Shown here piece after piece: positions 34,473-47,704 of a stretch of 64,000 nucleotides of DNA. Positions within the stretch are counted from its first letter, which is position 1. Each line of letters begins with the position of its first letter. A program made the translations under genes and the position numbers. Source of the stretch: Aegilops tauschii subsp. strangulata (Eukaryota; Streptophyta; Magnoliopsida; Poales; Poaceae); contig NC_053037.3 of assembly GCF_002575655.3 (NCBI RefSeq), positions 571,742,880-571,806,879 of the forward strand, in the 5' to 3' direction. The notes under the pieces are model-generated. The model made no database searches. It worked only from the letters and a program-made list of their open reading frames with translations, and was not told where the DNA came from.

Positions 34473-36284
34473 AGCTAATGCAACTAAAACCAGAAGGGTT
34501 TGAGCTTATTTGAACCAAAGATTCAAATACAAACTCAAGTTATGGGTTCATATAAGTGCATTAACATGTTTGACATAAACAGCAAGGTTAAGTTGCCCTA
34601 ACATGCATGAAACCACTACAGATGGATAGATTAGATTTTTCTGATCATTTTTCATATATAAATTATTTCAATCTGAGCTACGGATTATTTTCTATGAATT
34701 TTAGAAGTTTTAAACATTTCCTAGAATTTCCTGAATTAGTTTTAATCCAAAAAATGATTAATGGCATCAGCATTGTGTCACTACTGCGTCAGCAGGTCAG
34801 CCGAGTTGACTAGGGTCAACTCTGACTGGTGGGACCCGCGTGTCATTGCCCCGGGGACTAAACCACGGTCAAATCCAGCGCTGACTGGGGTTTGACCCTG
34901 TGGTGGGGCCTGCTATCAGTGTCTGTCAGTGTGCTAATTGGGGGATTAGCCGCTAATGATAACGCCACGTCATCATCACCAGACTTAGGCCGGCGACGAC
35001 CAGATCAGCGGCGGAAGTTCGCTGGAAACTCGCTACGGGGCTCGGTTTTGCGCGTGGTTTGTGTCTACGGGTAGCTGAAGGTGCGCCGCATCCAACCGCG
35101 TATGCCGTTGGTCGCGGGGTGGCCGGTAACGCCGTCGGCAGGGAGCTTGGCGGCGGCCGGAGCCACGGGGTCAAGCGGGACAAGACTAGGGTGCACGGCG
35201 AGAAGCTTGGGTGGTGGCGTTGGGTTTCTTAGGAGGTCATGAGCACGTTCCAGTGCTTGGATGCAAGCGGCGGCGGCTGTGGCCACGATGGCATCGAGGC
35301 CAGCGGCGAGGAGCTCACGGCTCCGGCAGGCTTTGGAGCTCATGGGGATGGCGGCTACAGGATGAAAACGACGGCATTGTTAGGGGGAAAGGAACCGGGG
35401 CCTCACAGCGCGATCGAAGGCGTCGTCGGAGAGCTTGGTTGCGCGCTGGTGGCGGTAAATCGGCGGGTGACAGTCGGCGGCCGTGGACGGAGAAGATGGA
35501 CGCGGGAGTCATCTCCGAAGCTCTTTAGCTCGAATCCTTCGGCGAGGAGATTGACGTCGTTGCGGGCCCTTGGACACGAAGATGGGGCGAGAGGGGTGCG
35601 GTGGTCACGCGGGCGGCACGGCGAGCTCGGGTGGGTCTCGGCCATGGCAGGGAGAGGGCAAGGGGAAGAGCAAGGGGAAAGAGCGAGGTGTCGGCAAGCA
35701 GGAGGAGGCGTGGCGCCTCGCGCGCGCGTGCACTATCCCGCCTCTGCCTACTGGCAGAGGTTAGGAATGACTGGCACTAGGCCAGGTGGGCTGGGCCAGC
35801 ACAGGAGAGGCTCAGGTGAGTCCTTCGCTCTCTCTCTCTCTCTTCTAATTCATTCTGTTTTTCTATTTATTCTGTTCTGTTTTGAATTAGTAAAAATACC
35901 AATTTATTTGTAAAATCCTGAAAATAATTGTGGGCACTTTTGAAAATATTTCCAACAGCCCTCAAATGCTTTCAAGATTATTTGGACATTTAAAATATTT
36001 TATAGCATTTAAATGTCCAAGAACAAATACGGTAAGATTTAATTCAATAACCCAGAGTGTCCTAGGAAAGTGTGCACCATTTTTGGCAGAGCTGCTGGAC
36101 CAAAACAAAAATGATGACCATTTATGAAGGGCATTTAGGTTATTGAAAATATTTTTGGTTGAACCTATTTGAATTGCATTTGATGCTAGGGTTTGAACAT
36201 CCCCAATTCAAATTCATTTGAATATAAACATGATGACATGATGATCAAGCACAGATAAACAAAGACTAATCTAGGGCTGTGACA
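34473..36284 (-). repeat. LARD-2 5' LTR, right part (after E2)
   Basis: It continues the LTR interrupted at 7570 and ends GGGCTGTGACA at 36284. It matches 1-1919 closely. The GC-rich ORFs here mirror those in the other LTR with indels, so they are not conserved coding sequence. Confidence 0.87.
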
Positions 36285-38440
36285 GGGGCACGAAGATAAT
36301 GCTTAGAAAAGTTTCCAACACTAACTTAGATGTTCAACATGAATCATGGACAAGATAGAAATGTTGCCGATGGGCTCAACAACAATTCATCGAGGTTTCC
36401 ATATATACAGGATTCCATAATTATGTGATCAAGGTGATAGCATTGGCCAGACCAGAAGATATAATGGTGCATGCTCCAGGATCAACCACGAGTAAGACTA
36501 CAATACGAAAATCGTTGGTTCTCATTTTGATTTGAAGATAGCCCATACTCAAATCAAAGTTTTGATAAGACAATAGGTCCAACAACTGATCACAGGGACC
36601 AACCGATGAAGATATCATCTTTCTTCAACACACACACACACACAAAAAGATATCCCTTAACATGAACTAAGTCAGACAAGCTTTTATCTTCCAACTCTCC
36701 AAGTTGTTGTTTGGCTTAACCAACTAGCTCAGGGTATCCCACACATATTCTTGGAGAATGGGTGGTTTGGAGGACAACCAACATGATCACGAACTCAACA
36801 TAGCTGTCAGGTGACAACCTGGTAATACTTCTGTGAAGATATTCGGAACATCACGAACCACCGATATGTTACTAAGCTCGAGAACAATCTTGCTTTTCAG
36901 AGCAAGACGATATGATCAAATTAGCAAGGGATTGAATAATCCTCACTCATTGATCGAAGAGTGCACCAGAAATAAGGACTAGGTAGCACGATCAACCTTA
37001 GGGTGATGATTCAATAACCAGCACGCTAAGAATGATATTAATGTCCATTAACTACCAAGCAAAGGGTTGCTGGGAGTATTGATTTCACACATCATGATTC
37101 ACATGTCAATATTCCGGTTACAATAACACGGAGACCGAGCAATGAACAATGATGGCGAGAAGTATCACTGTATCAAGAGTTCATAGGAGGTGGTGCAATT
37201 CCCATGACATTCCTGACATGAAGTGGGTAATACTTCAGGGTAGAACAGAACGAAAGCTGGGTTGGCATTTTGATCTGCGGGATACAACTACTTCAACCCA
37301 ATCCTGGATATGGATGAGGTACTGGAGTTTGTTTCTCCTAGTCGTTCTGGAATAGAATGGCTTGACGGACCACAAGAGTAATAGGTATCGATGAACGAAT
37401 GCACACATACTCTTGACTATCAATTGATAGACGAGGGTCAGAATACAACTAAAGAGGGACAACTCAAGGAACATATGATTTTCTGAGTTGTGGATGCATA
37501 GATTAATATGTCAAACCAAGTTCAACAGGTTTCTTCCGGATAACCCATGCAGAGAAGGTAGAACTAACAGAGTCACATCATAGAATCGAGAACTCGTCAA
37601 GAGCACTCTGGTTGTGATCCTTTGATCCAACAAACTTCTCCCATGAGTGGTTCATAGTATTTGGAAGAAGGAAATACCACGGACCTCGAGGACTAATGCC
37701 AAGGGTACTAATAACCTAAAGGAACGAGCAAACACTGTCAGCATGAAGTAAGTAGGGTGAATCTCGGGTTCAAGAACCCAGAAATAGAATACCTACATAC
37801 TAAATGGCATCACAGGATGCTTTCAAGAATGATGGCCAGAATGATCACACTGGGAACACAAAACATGGCTAGATTACTAGGTGATACTCTAGACACCTAG
37901 GGTCATAATAATAGCTCCAACATAAATGCCGAGGCAGTAAAGTACCTCACCACCCTAATTAGTGTGGTTGATCTGGCACAAAGGAACTTCAGAATGGTAG
38001 GAAGGAATTTGCAAATGAATCAGACTATTTAGAATCCTGGGATGACTCGGACAGCATAACGGCTGTAAATGCTCAAAAAGATTTGGGACATTCTGCAAAA
38101 ATGGTGGCATAACCACTCAGAATCACAATATCAAGGTTCCGAGATCAACTGTCAACACATGGAAGTAATAGAACTGAACTGAAGCTTGAGACCAACAATC
38201 CTACGAGTCTACGAATTAGTAACACGTGATCCTGATAGAAAGATGAGAAGCCTAGTTCTTAATCCCCGTAGAAGAGAAGAGGTCGACTCAGATCAGAATG
38301 GCATAAGGTAAAGGAGTAAAAAGAGCCTTATGTTCCATCCCACAATCAAATCCCCTACATATAACTAAAGCATTTCTAGACTCAACTTCGACCAATTTGG
38401 CTTGGTAATCCTACAGGTAGTCAGGCTCTGATACCAAAGC
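36285..38440 (-). other. LARD-1 internal domain (partial), noncoding
   Basis: Homologous to the LARD-2 core with many substitutions and small indels in all frames. An (AC)n tract at about 36630-36645 matches one at about 3521. The end carries a PBS (minus TTGGTATCAGAGCCTGACT at about 38418-38436). Confidence 0.8.
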
Positions 38441-41400
38441 TGTCAGGACCCCGATCCTAAGTCACACCGATCTTGCATGTAACACATCATATCACTTTGC
38501 AACCTCACGCACGGTATTCCCAAGGGTGCCACCTTACCAGGCCCGGGACTGTTTGCGCCTTTTGGCTCACGTATATGATAGTGTCGCTAGCATCCATATG
38601 AGAAAGAACCCGGGCCGACATGACTAGTCGTGAACCCAAAGTGGCGCTAACTTACGGGGACAGGCATACATGAACCAGCATCGAATGTGCCGGTCATCAG
38701 CGTGTGAATCCGGGCTGTAGCAACTGGGCTAACAGGACTCCGGGAACCTGAGCTGTAGCAGGCTAGCAGGACTCTGGAAGTCACCGCGTGACATTTCCCC
38801 GAAGGGATAGACTCCGGAACAAAGTGGATCACATGTCGGCCAGTCTAAGTGTTCCGGAGCAAGAGTACTGGGCTAGCAGGACTCCGGTAGACCGGGCTGT
38901 AGCAGACTACCATGGCTCAGTGGAAGCACTAGACTACATTTCCCCATAAGAGAGGCTACCAAGGATAAACAACTAGGTTGTCGGATCCCACACATACCAA
39001 GAATTTCAATCATACACACAATATGCCCGATATGTGTAAATACAACATGGCATCACAACAAAACTCTACAACTCAAAGTATTTATTCATTAGGCTCCGAA
39101 GAGCCAGATATTACAAACATGGGTCTCACGACTCAACATACAGAGCAGACAAGTAACAAGCACATGTGTAAGCTTAACTTGTCTGAGTACAGACAACTAC
39201 AAATGAAAAAGGCTGAGAAGCCTGACTATCTACAAGACCCTGCCGAGGGCACAAGATCGTAGCTGAGGTAACAAGCTAAACGTCGAAGTCCATGCGGAAC
39301 TACTAGTCAGACTGAAGTCTCTCTGCAAAAACATAAATTAAGAAAACGTGAGTACAAATGTACCCGGCAAGACATACATCAGAACTAACTACATATGCAT
39401 CGGTATCAACAAAGGGGGTGGTGGAGTTTAACTGCAGTAAGCCAGCTTTGACTCGGTGGCTATCCTGAACTACGACTGCAAGTAACTCTTTTGAGGTGGC
39501 GCACACGAGTCCACATATTCACCAATCAATACACTACTATGGATCCGCTCCCGTCTCCCTACGAGAAGGCCATCCATAGCACTCACGCTTATATTGCGAG
39601 TTTTAGTGCATCCACTTTGAGTTATCTATGAACTGTACAGGCAACCCAGAAGTCCTTTACCGCGGACGCGGCTATTCGAATAGATGTTGTTAACCCTGCA
39701 GGGGTGTACTTCTTCACACACGCTCTCACCACTTACCGCCGTTTACACGACATGTACTCGGCAACCTTCAAGCGGAAGCCCAACGAGGGTGTCGGCCACG
39801 GCCTACCTAAACACTCAAGTCTCTAGTCCAAGTTTATCGCCTATTCAGGTTCCATCCGCAGTGAGTCCGGCCGAGGTTTCCACACACGGCCCCGAACGAT
39901 GTGTACAGGGTTCCGCGACACCAAATGGGCGCCTGGCATACCCGGCCACGTGCCTACCGCATCACAGCCCACCCCTCGGGTCAGCGCTGCGCACGGCCTC
40001 CAGCATACTACAAACACAAGAAACTACTTGCAACTCCTGGACAGAGGACAAGGGTGGTTAAGAAGCCGAGAGGGGTCGAGTTACCGGAACCCAATGTGTG
40101 GTAGTAACTGTTCATGGATCACAAACACATAACTCAGTTCCCGAGGACGGCTGCAATGAGACAACCCACCATGTACTCCTACATGGCCTCTCACCGCTAC
40201 CTTTACCAAATCGTGTTCACACACTTAGCTCTCAACAGTAGGACATGTTCACCACATTCCGATTCATTCCCGATGAATCAGACCTGACTCAACTCTAAGC
40301 AGTAGCAGGCATGATAACAAGCATGAATGAGTAGGCACATCAGGGCTCAAACAATTCCTACTCATGCTAGTGGGTTTCATCTATTTACTATGGCAATGAT
40401 AGGTCATGCAGAGGAAAGGGGTTCAACTACCGCAACATGTAGCAGATGAATCGTTGTTGTCCTAATGCAGTAAAAGAGAGCAGGAGGGAGAGAGTGGGAT
40501 TGTATAGGAATGAACAAGGGGGTTTTGCTTGCCTGGCACTTCTGAAGATAGCATTGGGTCTTCATCAGTGTCAACGATCACATCGTCGTAGCAACGTCTA
40601 CTAAGAGGGGACAATTACCGGCAACAGAGAGAAAACACAATCAATGCAATGCAACAATATGATGCATGAATATGACATGGCAAAACGAGTGTGTTGGGCT
40701 AATGCATCTACAACCAGGGTGGTTTGAGCTCATTTGAATCAAAGATTCAAATACAAACTCAAGTTATGGGTTTATAAAGTGCATTAACATGTTTTGAGCT
40801 AAACAGCAAGTGTAAGTTGCTCTAACATGCACGAAACCAGTACAGATGGATAGATTGGATTTTTCTGATCATTTTTGATATATAAATCTTTGTATTTGGA
40901 GTTACAGATTAATTTCTATGATTTTTAGAAGTTTAAACATTTTTCTGGATTTTATAATTCATTTCTGAAATATAAAATCGCCAGAAAATGATTATGAGGT
41001 CAGCATGACGTAAGCCTGGCGTCAGTAGGTCAACTGGGCTGCCCCTGGTCAAACCTGACCAGTGGGACCCACACGTCAGTGTCTCAGGGCTGGTTTGGGT
41101 GGATGACAGGTGGGACCGGTCAACACTGACTTGACCAAGTCAAACTAACACGTGGGGTCCACCGCAGTTAGATTAACCTTAAACTATTTTGGTTAGCCGG
41201 TTAGTTAGGCGGTGGGGCCCGGCTGTCATTGACTCCAGGGGGTAGTTAGTAGGGTGATTAGGCCCTAATGGCCGGTTACATCGGTAGTTAACCGCCGGCG
41301 ACCATAGCCAACGGCGGAGGTACTCGGGCCGGCCGATTCCGGTGGCTGTTTGAAACACGGCTAGGCTGGGCACATGCGGGCAACGGTGGTACGGGGCACG

Positions 41401-42532
41401 AGCGAGCAAGGTGAAGGTCTAGGCAACGTCCTGGGATCACCAGGAGCTTGATGTGGTGCGAAGGCGCGGCTGTCTCGAGCTCAGGCCACGACGGCGGCAA
41501 GGCAGGCGGCGGCTGGAGCTCGGCTAGCACGGCCTAGGCGCTAGGGTGTGGCAACGGCAGCAGGAAAAGGGGGGAAAGAATCGGGGGCTCACAGCGCATC
41601 GGATGGGGTCGTCGACGAGCTCGGGGACGGACGGTTGACGGCGAATCAACGAAGACGGCCAGCGAGAAGATGCGACAGTGACAAGATCGAAGGCGGCGAT
41701 TCCAGGCATCCAAGGACATGTGTTGCGGCGTGGAGCTTCACATCATCGAGGCGGACCAAGGGAACACGTCCACGGGGCAAGGGGACGGCAGTGGGCACGG
41801 TGTTTTGCGGCAGCGCATTCTGGCTCGTTCGGGCGCTCGTGAGAGAGAGAGCAGAGGGGAGGGGAGAGACCGCGTGTGAGAGAGAGAGGGTAGAGAGGTG
41901 CGTGGCATCTCCAGGGCGACGTCGGGGAAGCCGCAGCAAGCAGGAGGTGGCGCGCGCGTGCCGGCGTGCCGCGGCCACATGCGGTCTGTCCTTCTCGCGC
42001 GCCGAGGAAGATGACTGGCGAGGTGGGCTTGGGTGGGCTGCTCAGAAGCTGGGCCGACTACAGTAGCAGGCCGCCAGGTACGTTTCTGTTCTGTTTGTTT
42101 TCTTTTTATTTATTTGGCCACTATTTTAAATTCAAACAAAATTCAAAACAAGTGCCAACTTCTCTGAAATATTTTTATGTTCCTAGATGGACTTTTCCAA
42201 AGCACATAAAACATTTCAGTGGCATTTGAAGTTATATTCTAGTTATATGAATATAATTCAAATTCAAATACCTATTCATTTAAATTCAAAGTCCCAAAAA
42301 TAAATCCTTAAAAAATGTTGAGTAACTCTGGGTTGGACCAAAACACTTGCCAAAATTGTCAAACATTATTTAAGGCCATTTGGAAACATTGAATGCATTT
42401 TCAGGGTTATTTGCCCTTATTTTAAATAAATTTTTGAGGCTTTTCAAATTCCCTCAATTCAACTTTCAGAATTTAGACATGATGCATGTACGCAATGCCA
42501 CTAATTACAAGCATTATTCTAGGGCTGTGACA
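38441..42532 (-). repeat. LARD-1 5' LTR (4092 bp)
   Basis: It runs from TGTCAGGACCCC to GGGCTGTGACA. Its first 2.2 kb is close to LARD-2, but the region 40690-42240 is markedly more diverged, including the GC-rich block (41180-42050), so this LTR belongs to another subfamily or is a recombinant. Confidence 0.85.
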
Positions 42533-42676
42533 CGACTACATCAACCGCGTTGTCATAACGGTTCCGCTTACGGTCTACGAGGGTACATAGACAACACTCT
42601 CCCCTCTCGTTGCTATGCATCACCATGATCTTGTATGTGCGTAGGAATTTTTTTGAAATTACTACGTTCCCCAACA
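42533..42676 (+). repeat. Angela 5' LTR, last 144 bp
   Basis: It matches 49232-49375. Its first five bases, CGACT, should be the target duplication of LARD-1. Confidence 0.9.
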
Positions 42677-43917
42677 GTGGCACGAGTAGAACACAAGTGA
42701 GTTGTGGGCGATACAAGTCATACTGCTTACCAGCATGTCATACTTTGGTTTGGCGGTATTGTTGGATGAAGCGGCCCGGACCGAAATTACGCGTACGCTT
42801 ACGCGAGATTGGTTCTACCGACGTGCTTTGCACACAGGTGGCTGGCGGGTGTCAGTTTCTCCAACTTTAGTTGAACCAAGTGTGACTACGCCCGATCCTT
42901 GTCGAAGGTTAAAACAACACTAACTTGACGAAATATCGTTGTGGTTTTGATGCGTAGGTAAGAACGGTTCTTGCTCAGCCCGTAGCAGCCACGTTAAACC
43001 TGCAACAACAAAGTAGAGGACGTCTAACTTGTTTTTGCAGGGCATGTTGTGATGTGATATGGTCAAGGCATGATGCTATATTTTATTGTATGAGATGATC
43101 ATGTTTTGTAACCGAGTTATCGGCAACTGGCAGCAGCCATATGGTTGTCGGTTTATTGTATGCAATGTAATCGCGCTGTAATTGCTTTACTTTATCACTA
43201 AGCGGTAGCGATAGTCGTAGAAGCAATAATTGGCGAGACGACAACGATGCTACGATGGAGATCAAGGTGTCGCGCCGGTGACAATGGTGATCATGACGGT
43301 GTTTTGGAGATGGAGATCAAAGGCACAAGATGATGATGGGCATATCATATCACTTATATTGATTGCATGTGATGTTTATCCTTTATGCATCTTATTCTGC
43401 TTTGATTGATGGTAGCATTATAAGATGATCTCTCACTAAAAATTTCAAGGTAAAAGTGTTCTCCCTGAGTATGCACCGTTGCCAAAGTTCGTCGTGCCGA
43501 GACACCACGTGATGGTCGGGTGTGATAAGCTCTACATTCATATACAACGGGTGCAAGCCAGTTTTGCACACGCAGAAATACTCGGGTTAGATTTGACGAG
43601 CCTAGCATATGCAGATATGGCTTTGGAACACTGAGACCGAAAGGTCGAGCGTGAATCATATAGTAGATATGATCAACATAGTGATGTTCACCATTGAAAA
43701 CTACTCCATCTCACGTGATGATCGGACATGGTTTAGTTGATATGGATCACGTGATCACTTAGATGATAAGAGAGATCTCTATCTAAGTGGGAGTTCTTAA
43801 GTAATATGATTAATTGAACTTAAATTTATCATGAACTTAGTACCTTATAGTATTTTGCTTGTCTATGTTGTTGTAGATCAATAGCTCGCGTTTAGCTCCC
43901 CTGTTTTATTTTTTGTT
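42677..43917 (+). other. Angela leader (5' untranslated region)
   Basis: This 1.2-kb noncoding leader is typical of BARE1/Angela. The usual initiator-Met PBS directly after the LTR is damaged here (GTGGCACGAG in place of GTGGTATCAGAGC), probably through a deletion. Confidence 0.75.
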
Positions 43918-44690
43918 ATGTTCCTAGAGAAAACTAAGTTGAAAAATGTTAGTAGCGATGATGCAGATTGGATCCATGATCTGAGGATTATCCTCATTGC
44001 TGCACAGAAGAATTATGTCCTTGATGCACCGCTAGGTGACAGACTGATTGCAGGAGCAAATGCAGACGTTATGGATGTTTGGCAAGCTGGATATGATGAC
44101 TACTTGATAGTTTAGTGCACTATGCTTTACGGCTTAGAATCGGGGCTTCAAAGACATTTTTGAAACGCCACGGAGCATATGAGATGTTCCAAGAGTTGAA
44201 ATTAGGGTTTCAGACTCATGCCCATGTAGAAAGGTATGAGACCTTTGACAAGTACTTTGCCTACAAGATGGAGGAGAATAGCTTAGCTAGTGAGCATGTG
44301 CTCAGAATGTCTGAGTACTACAATCACTTGAATCAAGTCAGAGTTAATCTTCCAGATAAGATAGTGATTGACAGAGTTCACTAGTCACTATCACCAAGTT
44401 ACTAGAACTTCATGATGAACTATAATATGCAAGGGATAACGGAAATGATTTCCAAGCTCTTCGTGATGCTGAAATCGACGAAGGTAGAAATCAAGAAAAG
44501 CATCAAGTGGTGATGGTTGAAAAGACCACTAGTTTCAAGAAAAGGGCAAAGGGAAGAAGGGGAACTTCAAAAAGAACGGCAAGCAAGTTGCTGCTTCCGT
44601 AAAGAAGCCCAAAGCTAGACCCAAACCTGAAACTGAGTGCTTCTACTGCAAAGGAAATGGTCACTGAAAGTGGAACTGTCATATATACTT
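43918..44690 (+). pseudogene. Angela gag (copia), decayed
   Basis: Recognisable segments include LRIILIAAQKNYVLDAPLG and FKRHGAYEMFQELKL-like sequence. The frame is broken near 44115 and at 44384. The zinc knuckle CFYCKGNGH-x-KWNC near 44637-44680 contains a TGA where the family has Trp. Confidence 0.88.
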
Positions 44691-45740
44691 GGCGGATAAG
44701 AAGGATGGCAAAGTGATCAAAGGTATATTGGATATACATGTTATTGATGTGTACTTTACTAGTGTTTATAGCAACCCCTCAGTATTTGATACTAGTTCAG
44801 TTGCTAAGATTAGTAACTCGAAACGGGAGTTGCAGAATGACCAGAGACTAGTTAAGGGTGAAGTGACGATGTGTGTTGGAAGTGGTTCCAAGATTGATAA
44901 GATTGTCATCGCACACTCCCTATACTTTCAGGATTAGTGTTGAACCTAAATAAATGTTATTTGGTGTTTGCGTTAAGCATGAATATGATTTGATCATGTT
45001 TATTGCAATACAGTTATTCATTTAAGTTAGAAAATAATTGTTGTTCTGTTTACATGAATAAAACCTTATATGGTCATACACCCAATGAAAATGGTTTGTT
45101 GGATCTCGATCCTAGTGATACACATATTCATAATATTGAAGACAAAAGATGCAAAGTTAATAATGATAGTGCAACTTATTTGTGGCACTGTCGTTTAGGT
45201 CATATTGGTGTAAAGCGCATGAAGAAACTCCATGCTGATGGGATTTTGGAATCACTTGATTATGAATCACTTGATGCTTGCGAACCATGCCTTATGGGCA
45301 AGATGACTAAGACTTCGTTCTCCGGAACAATGGAGCGAGCAACTGACTTATTGGAAGTAATACATACTGATGTATGCGATCCGATGAGTGTTGAGGCTCG
45401 CGGCAGGTGTCGTTATTTTCTGACCTTCACAGATGATTTGAGCAGATATGGGTATATCTACTTGATGAAACAAAAGTCTGAAATGTTTGAAAAGTTCATA
45501 TAATTTCAGAGTGAAGTGGAAAATTATCGTAAAAAGAAAATAAAGTTTCTACGATCTGATCGTGGAGGGGAATATTTGAGTTAGGGGTTTGGTGTTCATT
45601 TGTAACAATGCGGAATAGTTTCACAACTCACGCCACCTGGAACACCACATCATAATGGTGTGTCCGAGCATCGTAACCGTACTTTATTAGATATAGTGCA
45701 ATCTATGATGTTTCTTACCGATTTACCACTATCGTTTTGG
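44690..45740 (+). pseudogene. Angela protease and integrase N-terminal and core regions, decayed
   Basis: The protease site reads FDTSSVA, so the family Gly after D-T is replaced by Ser. An integrase zinc-binding region follows (LWHCRLGHIG, CEPCLMGK near 45180-45300), then the core start IHTDV with its catalytic Asp and LTFTDDLSRYGYIY. The frame stops at 45501, and further stops occur before 45740. Confidence 0.88.
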
Positions 45741-46850
45741 GCTATGCATCAGAGACAGCTGCATTCACGTTAAAAAGGGCACCATCTAAATCCGTTGAGA
45801 CGACACAATATGAACTGTGGTTTGGCAAGAAACCAAAGTTGTCGTTTCTTAAAGTTTGGGGTTGTGATGCTTATGTGAAAAAGTTTCATCCTGAAAAGCT
45901 CAAACCCAAAATCGGTGAAATGTTTCTTCATGGGATATCCAAAGGAGACAGTTGGGTACACCTTCTATCACAGATCCGAAGGCAAGACATTCATTGCTAA
46001 GAATGGATCCTTTCTAGAGAAGGAGTTTCTCTCGAAAGAAGTGAGTGGGAGGAAAGTAGAACTTGATGAGGTAACTGTACCTGCTCCCTTATTGGAAAGT
46101 AGTTCATCACAGAAATCTGTTCCTGTGACTCCTACACCAATTAGTGAGGAAGCTAATGACGATGACCATGTAACTTCAGATCAAGTTACTACCGAACCTC
46201 CTAGGTCAACCAGAGTGAGATCCGCACCAGAGTGGTTGACTATGACAAACCTACGAACTACGAGGAAGCGATGCTGAGCCCAGATTCCGTGAAATGGCTT
46301 GAGGCCATGAAATCTGAGATGGGATCCATGTATGAGAACAAAGTGTGGACTTTGGTTGACTTGCCCGTTGATCGGCAAGCCATAGAAAATAAATGGATCT
46401 TCAAGAGGAAGATGGACGCTGAGAGTAGTGTTACTATCTACAAAGCTAGACTTGTCAAAAATGGTTTTGACAAGTTCAAGGTGTCGACTACGATGAGATT
46501 TTCTCACTCGTAGCGATGCTTAAGTCTTTCCGAATCATGTTAGCAAATTGCCACGTTTTGTGAAATCTCGCAAATAAATGTCAAAACTACATTCCTTAAT
46601 GGATTTCTTAAAGAAGAGTTGGATATGATGCAACCAGAAGGTTTTATCGATCCTAAAGGTGCTAACAAAATGTGCAAGCTCCAGCGATCCATCTATGGAC
46701 TGGTGCAAGCATCTCGGAGTTGGAATATACGCTTTGATGAGTTGATCAAATCATATAGTTTTATACAGACTTGCGGTAAAGCCTGTATTTACAAGAAAGT
46801 GAGTGTTAGCACTACAACATTTCTGATAAATATATGTGAATGACCTATTG
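45737..46850 (+). pseudogene. Angela integrase C-terminus and reverse transcriptase, decayed
   Basis: Integrase C-terminal sequence (YELWFGKKPKLSFLKVWGC) is followed, after a frameshift near 45960, by a Ser/Thr-rich linker. RT starts with WLEAMKSEMGSMYENKVW and continues past stops (46513) to SIYGLVQASRSWN. Frame changes at 45960, 46230, 46510 and 46600 mean no intact enzyme. Confidence 0.88.
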
Positions 46851-47704
46851 TTGATCGGAAATAATGTAGAATTTTCTGGAAAGCATAAAGGAGTATTTGA
46901 AAGGAGTTTTTCAAAGAAAGACCTCGGTGAAGCTGCTTACATATTGAGCATCGAGATATATAGAGATAGATCAAGACGCTTGATAAGTTTTTTCAATGAG
47001 TACATACCTTGACAAGATTTTGAAGGAGTTCAAAATGGAACAGTCGAAGAAAGTGTTCTTGCCTGTGTTACAAGGTGTGAAATTGAGTAAGACTCAAAGC
47101 CCGACCATGGCAGAAGATAGAAAGAGCATGAAAGTCATTCCCTATGCCTCAGCCATAGGTTCTATAAAGTATGCCATGCTGTGTACCAGATCTATTATAT
47201 ACCCTACACTAAGTTTGGCAAGGGAGTACAATAGTGATCTAAGAGTAGATCACTGAACAGCGGTCAAAATTATCCTTAGCGGAATATGGATATGTTTCTC
47301 GATTATGCAGGTGACAAAAGGTTCATCGTAAAGGGTTACGTCGATGCAAGTTTTGACACTGATCCAGATGACTCTAAGTCTCAATCTGGATACATATTAA
47401 AAGTGGGAGAAATTAGCTAAAGTAGCTCCGTGTAGAGAATTGTAGACATAGAAATTTGCTAAATACATATGGATCTGAATTTGGCAGACCCGTTGACTAA
47501 CTTCTCTCACAACAAAACATGATCACACCTTAGTACTCTTTGGTTGTTAATCACATGGCGATGCGAACTAGATTACTGACTCTAGTAGACCCTTTGAGTG
47601 TTGGTCACATGGCGATGTGAACTAACACATGGTGGTGTGAACTATTGGTGTTAAATCACATGGCGATGTGAACTAGATTATTGACTCTAGTGCAAGTGGG
47701 AGAC
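46851..47704 (+). pseudogene. Angela RT end, RNase H remnant and 3' noncoding part
   Basis: The RT catalytic YVDD site at about 46832-46850 is lost to a TGA. Remnants read STYLDKILKEFKM and VLQGVKLSKTQ. RNase H begins near 47340 (DASFDTDPDDSKS) and breaks off near 47400. The region 47525-47700 holds four hairpin-like CACATGGCGATGTG units and the PPT GTGGGAGAC (about 47696-47704). Confidence 0.8.
47525..47695 (+). repeat. Short inverted-repeat units before the Angela PPT
   Basis: CACATGGCGATG(C/T)G recurs near 47554, 47607 and 47658, with a variant near 47627. Each is a small hairpin (CACAT / ATGTG). The flanks AACTAGATTA(C/T)TGACTCTAGT are duplicated around the group. Confidence 0.7.

Larger units (their letters stand above)
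1..36284 (-). mobile_element. LARD-2: LARD/Sukkula-like LTR element, interrupted, left end outside window
   Basis: On the minus strand the order is 5' LTR (5315-7570 plus 34473-36284), PBS, a 3395-bp core without coding capacity (1920-5314), PPT, and 3' LTR (ending at 1919, running off the window). On the + strand the LTR starts TGTCAGGACCCC and ends GGGCTGTGACA. The intact LTR would be about 4068 bp. LTRs above 4 kb around a noncoding core near 3.5 kb match the LARD elements described in barley and relatives, including Sukkula. E2 interrupts the 5' LTR at 7571-34467. The two LTR copies align well but differ in many single bases and by a roughly 52-bp gap (near 1250-1305 versus 35696), so the insertion is not recent. 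Confidence 0.85.
36285..42532 (-). mobile_element. LARD-1: older LARD-like element, right half (interrupted by LARD-2)
   Basis: It consists of 2156 bp of LARD core (36285-38440), homologous to about 3180-5314 of LARD-2, then an LTR (38441-42532, 4092 bp). The first 1.26 kb of the core and the other LTR are missing here. Because LARD-2 ends exactly at 36284 in the middle of core sequence, LARD-2 most likely inserted into LARD-1, whose remainder should lie left of the window. Confidence 0.8.

Noticed and set aside
5315..42532. Three LARD LTRs as a tandem array made by unequal crossing over
   Set aside because: The LTR end at 36284 joins the middle of a core rather than its start, which fits nested insertion better.
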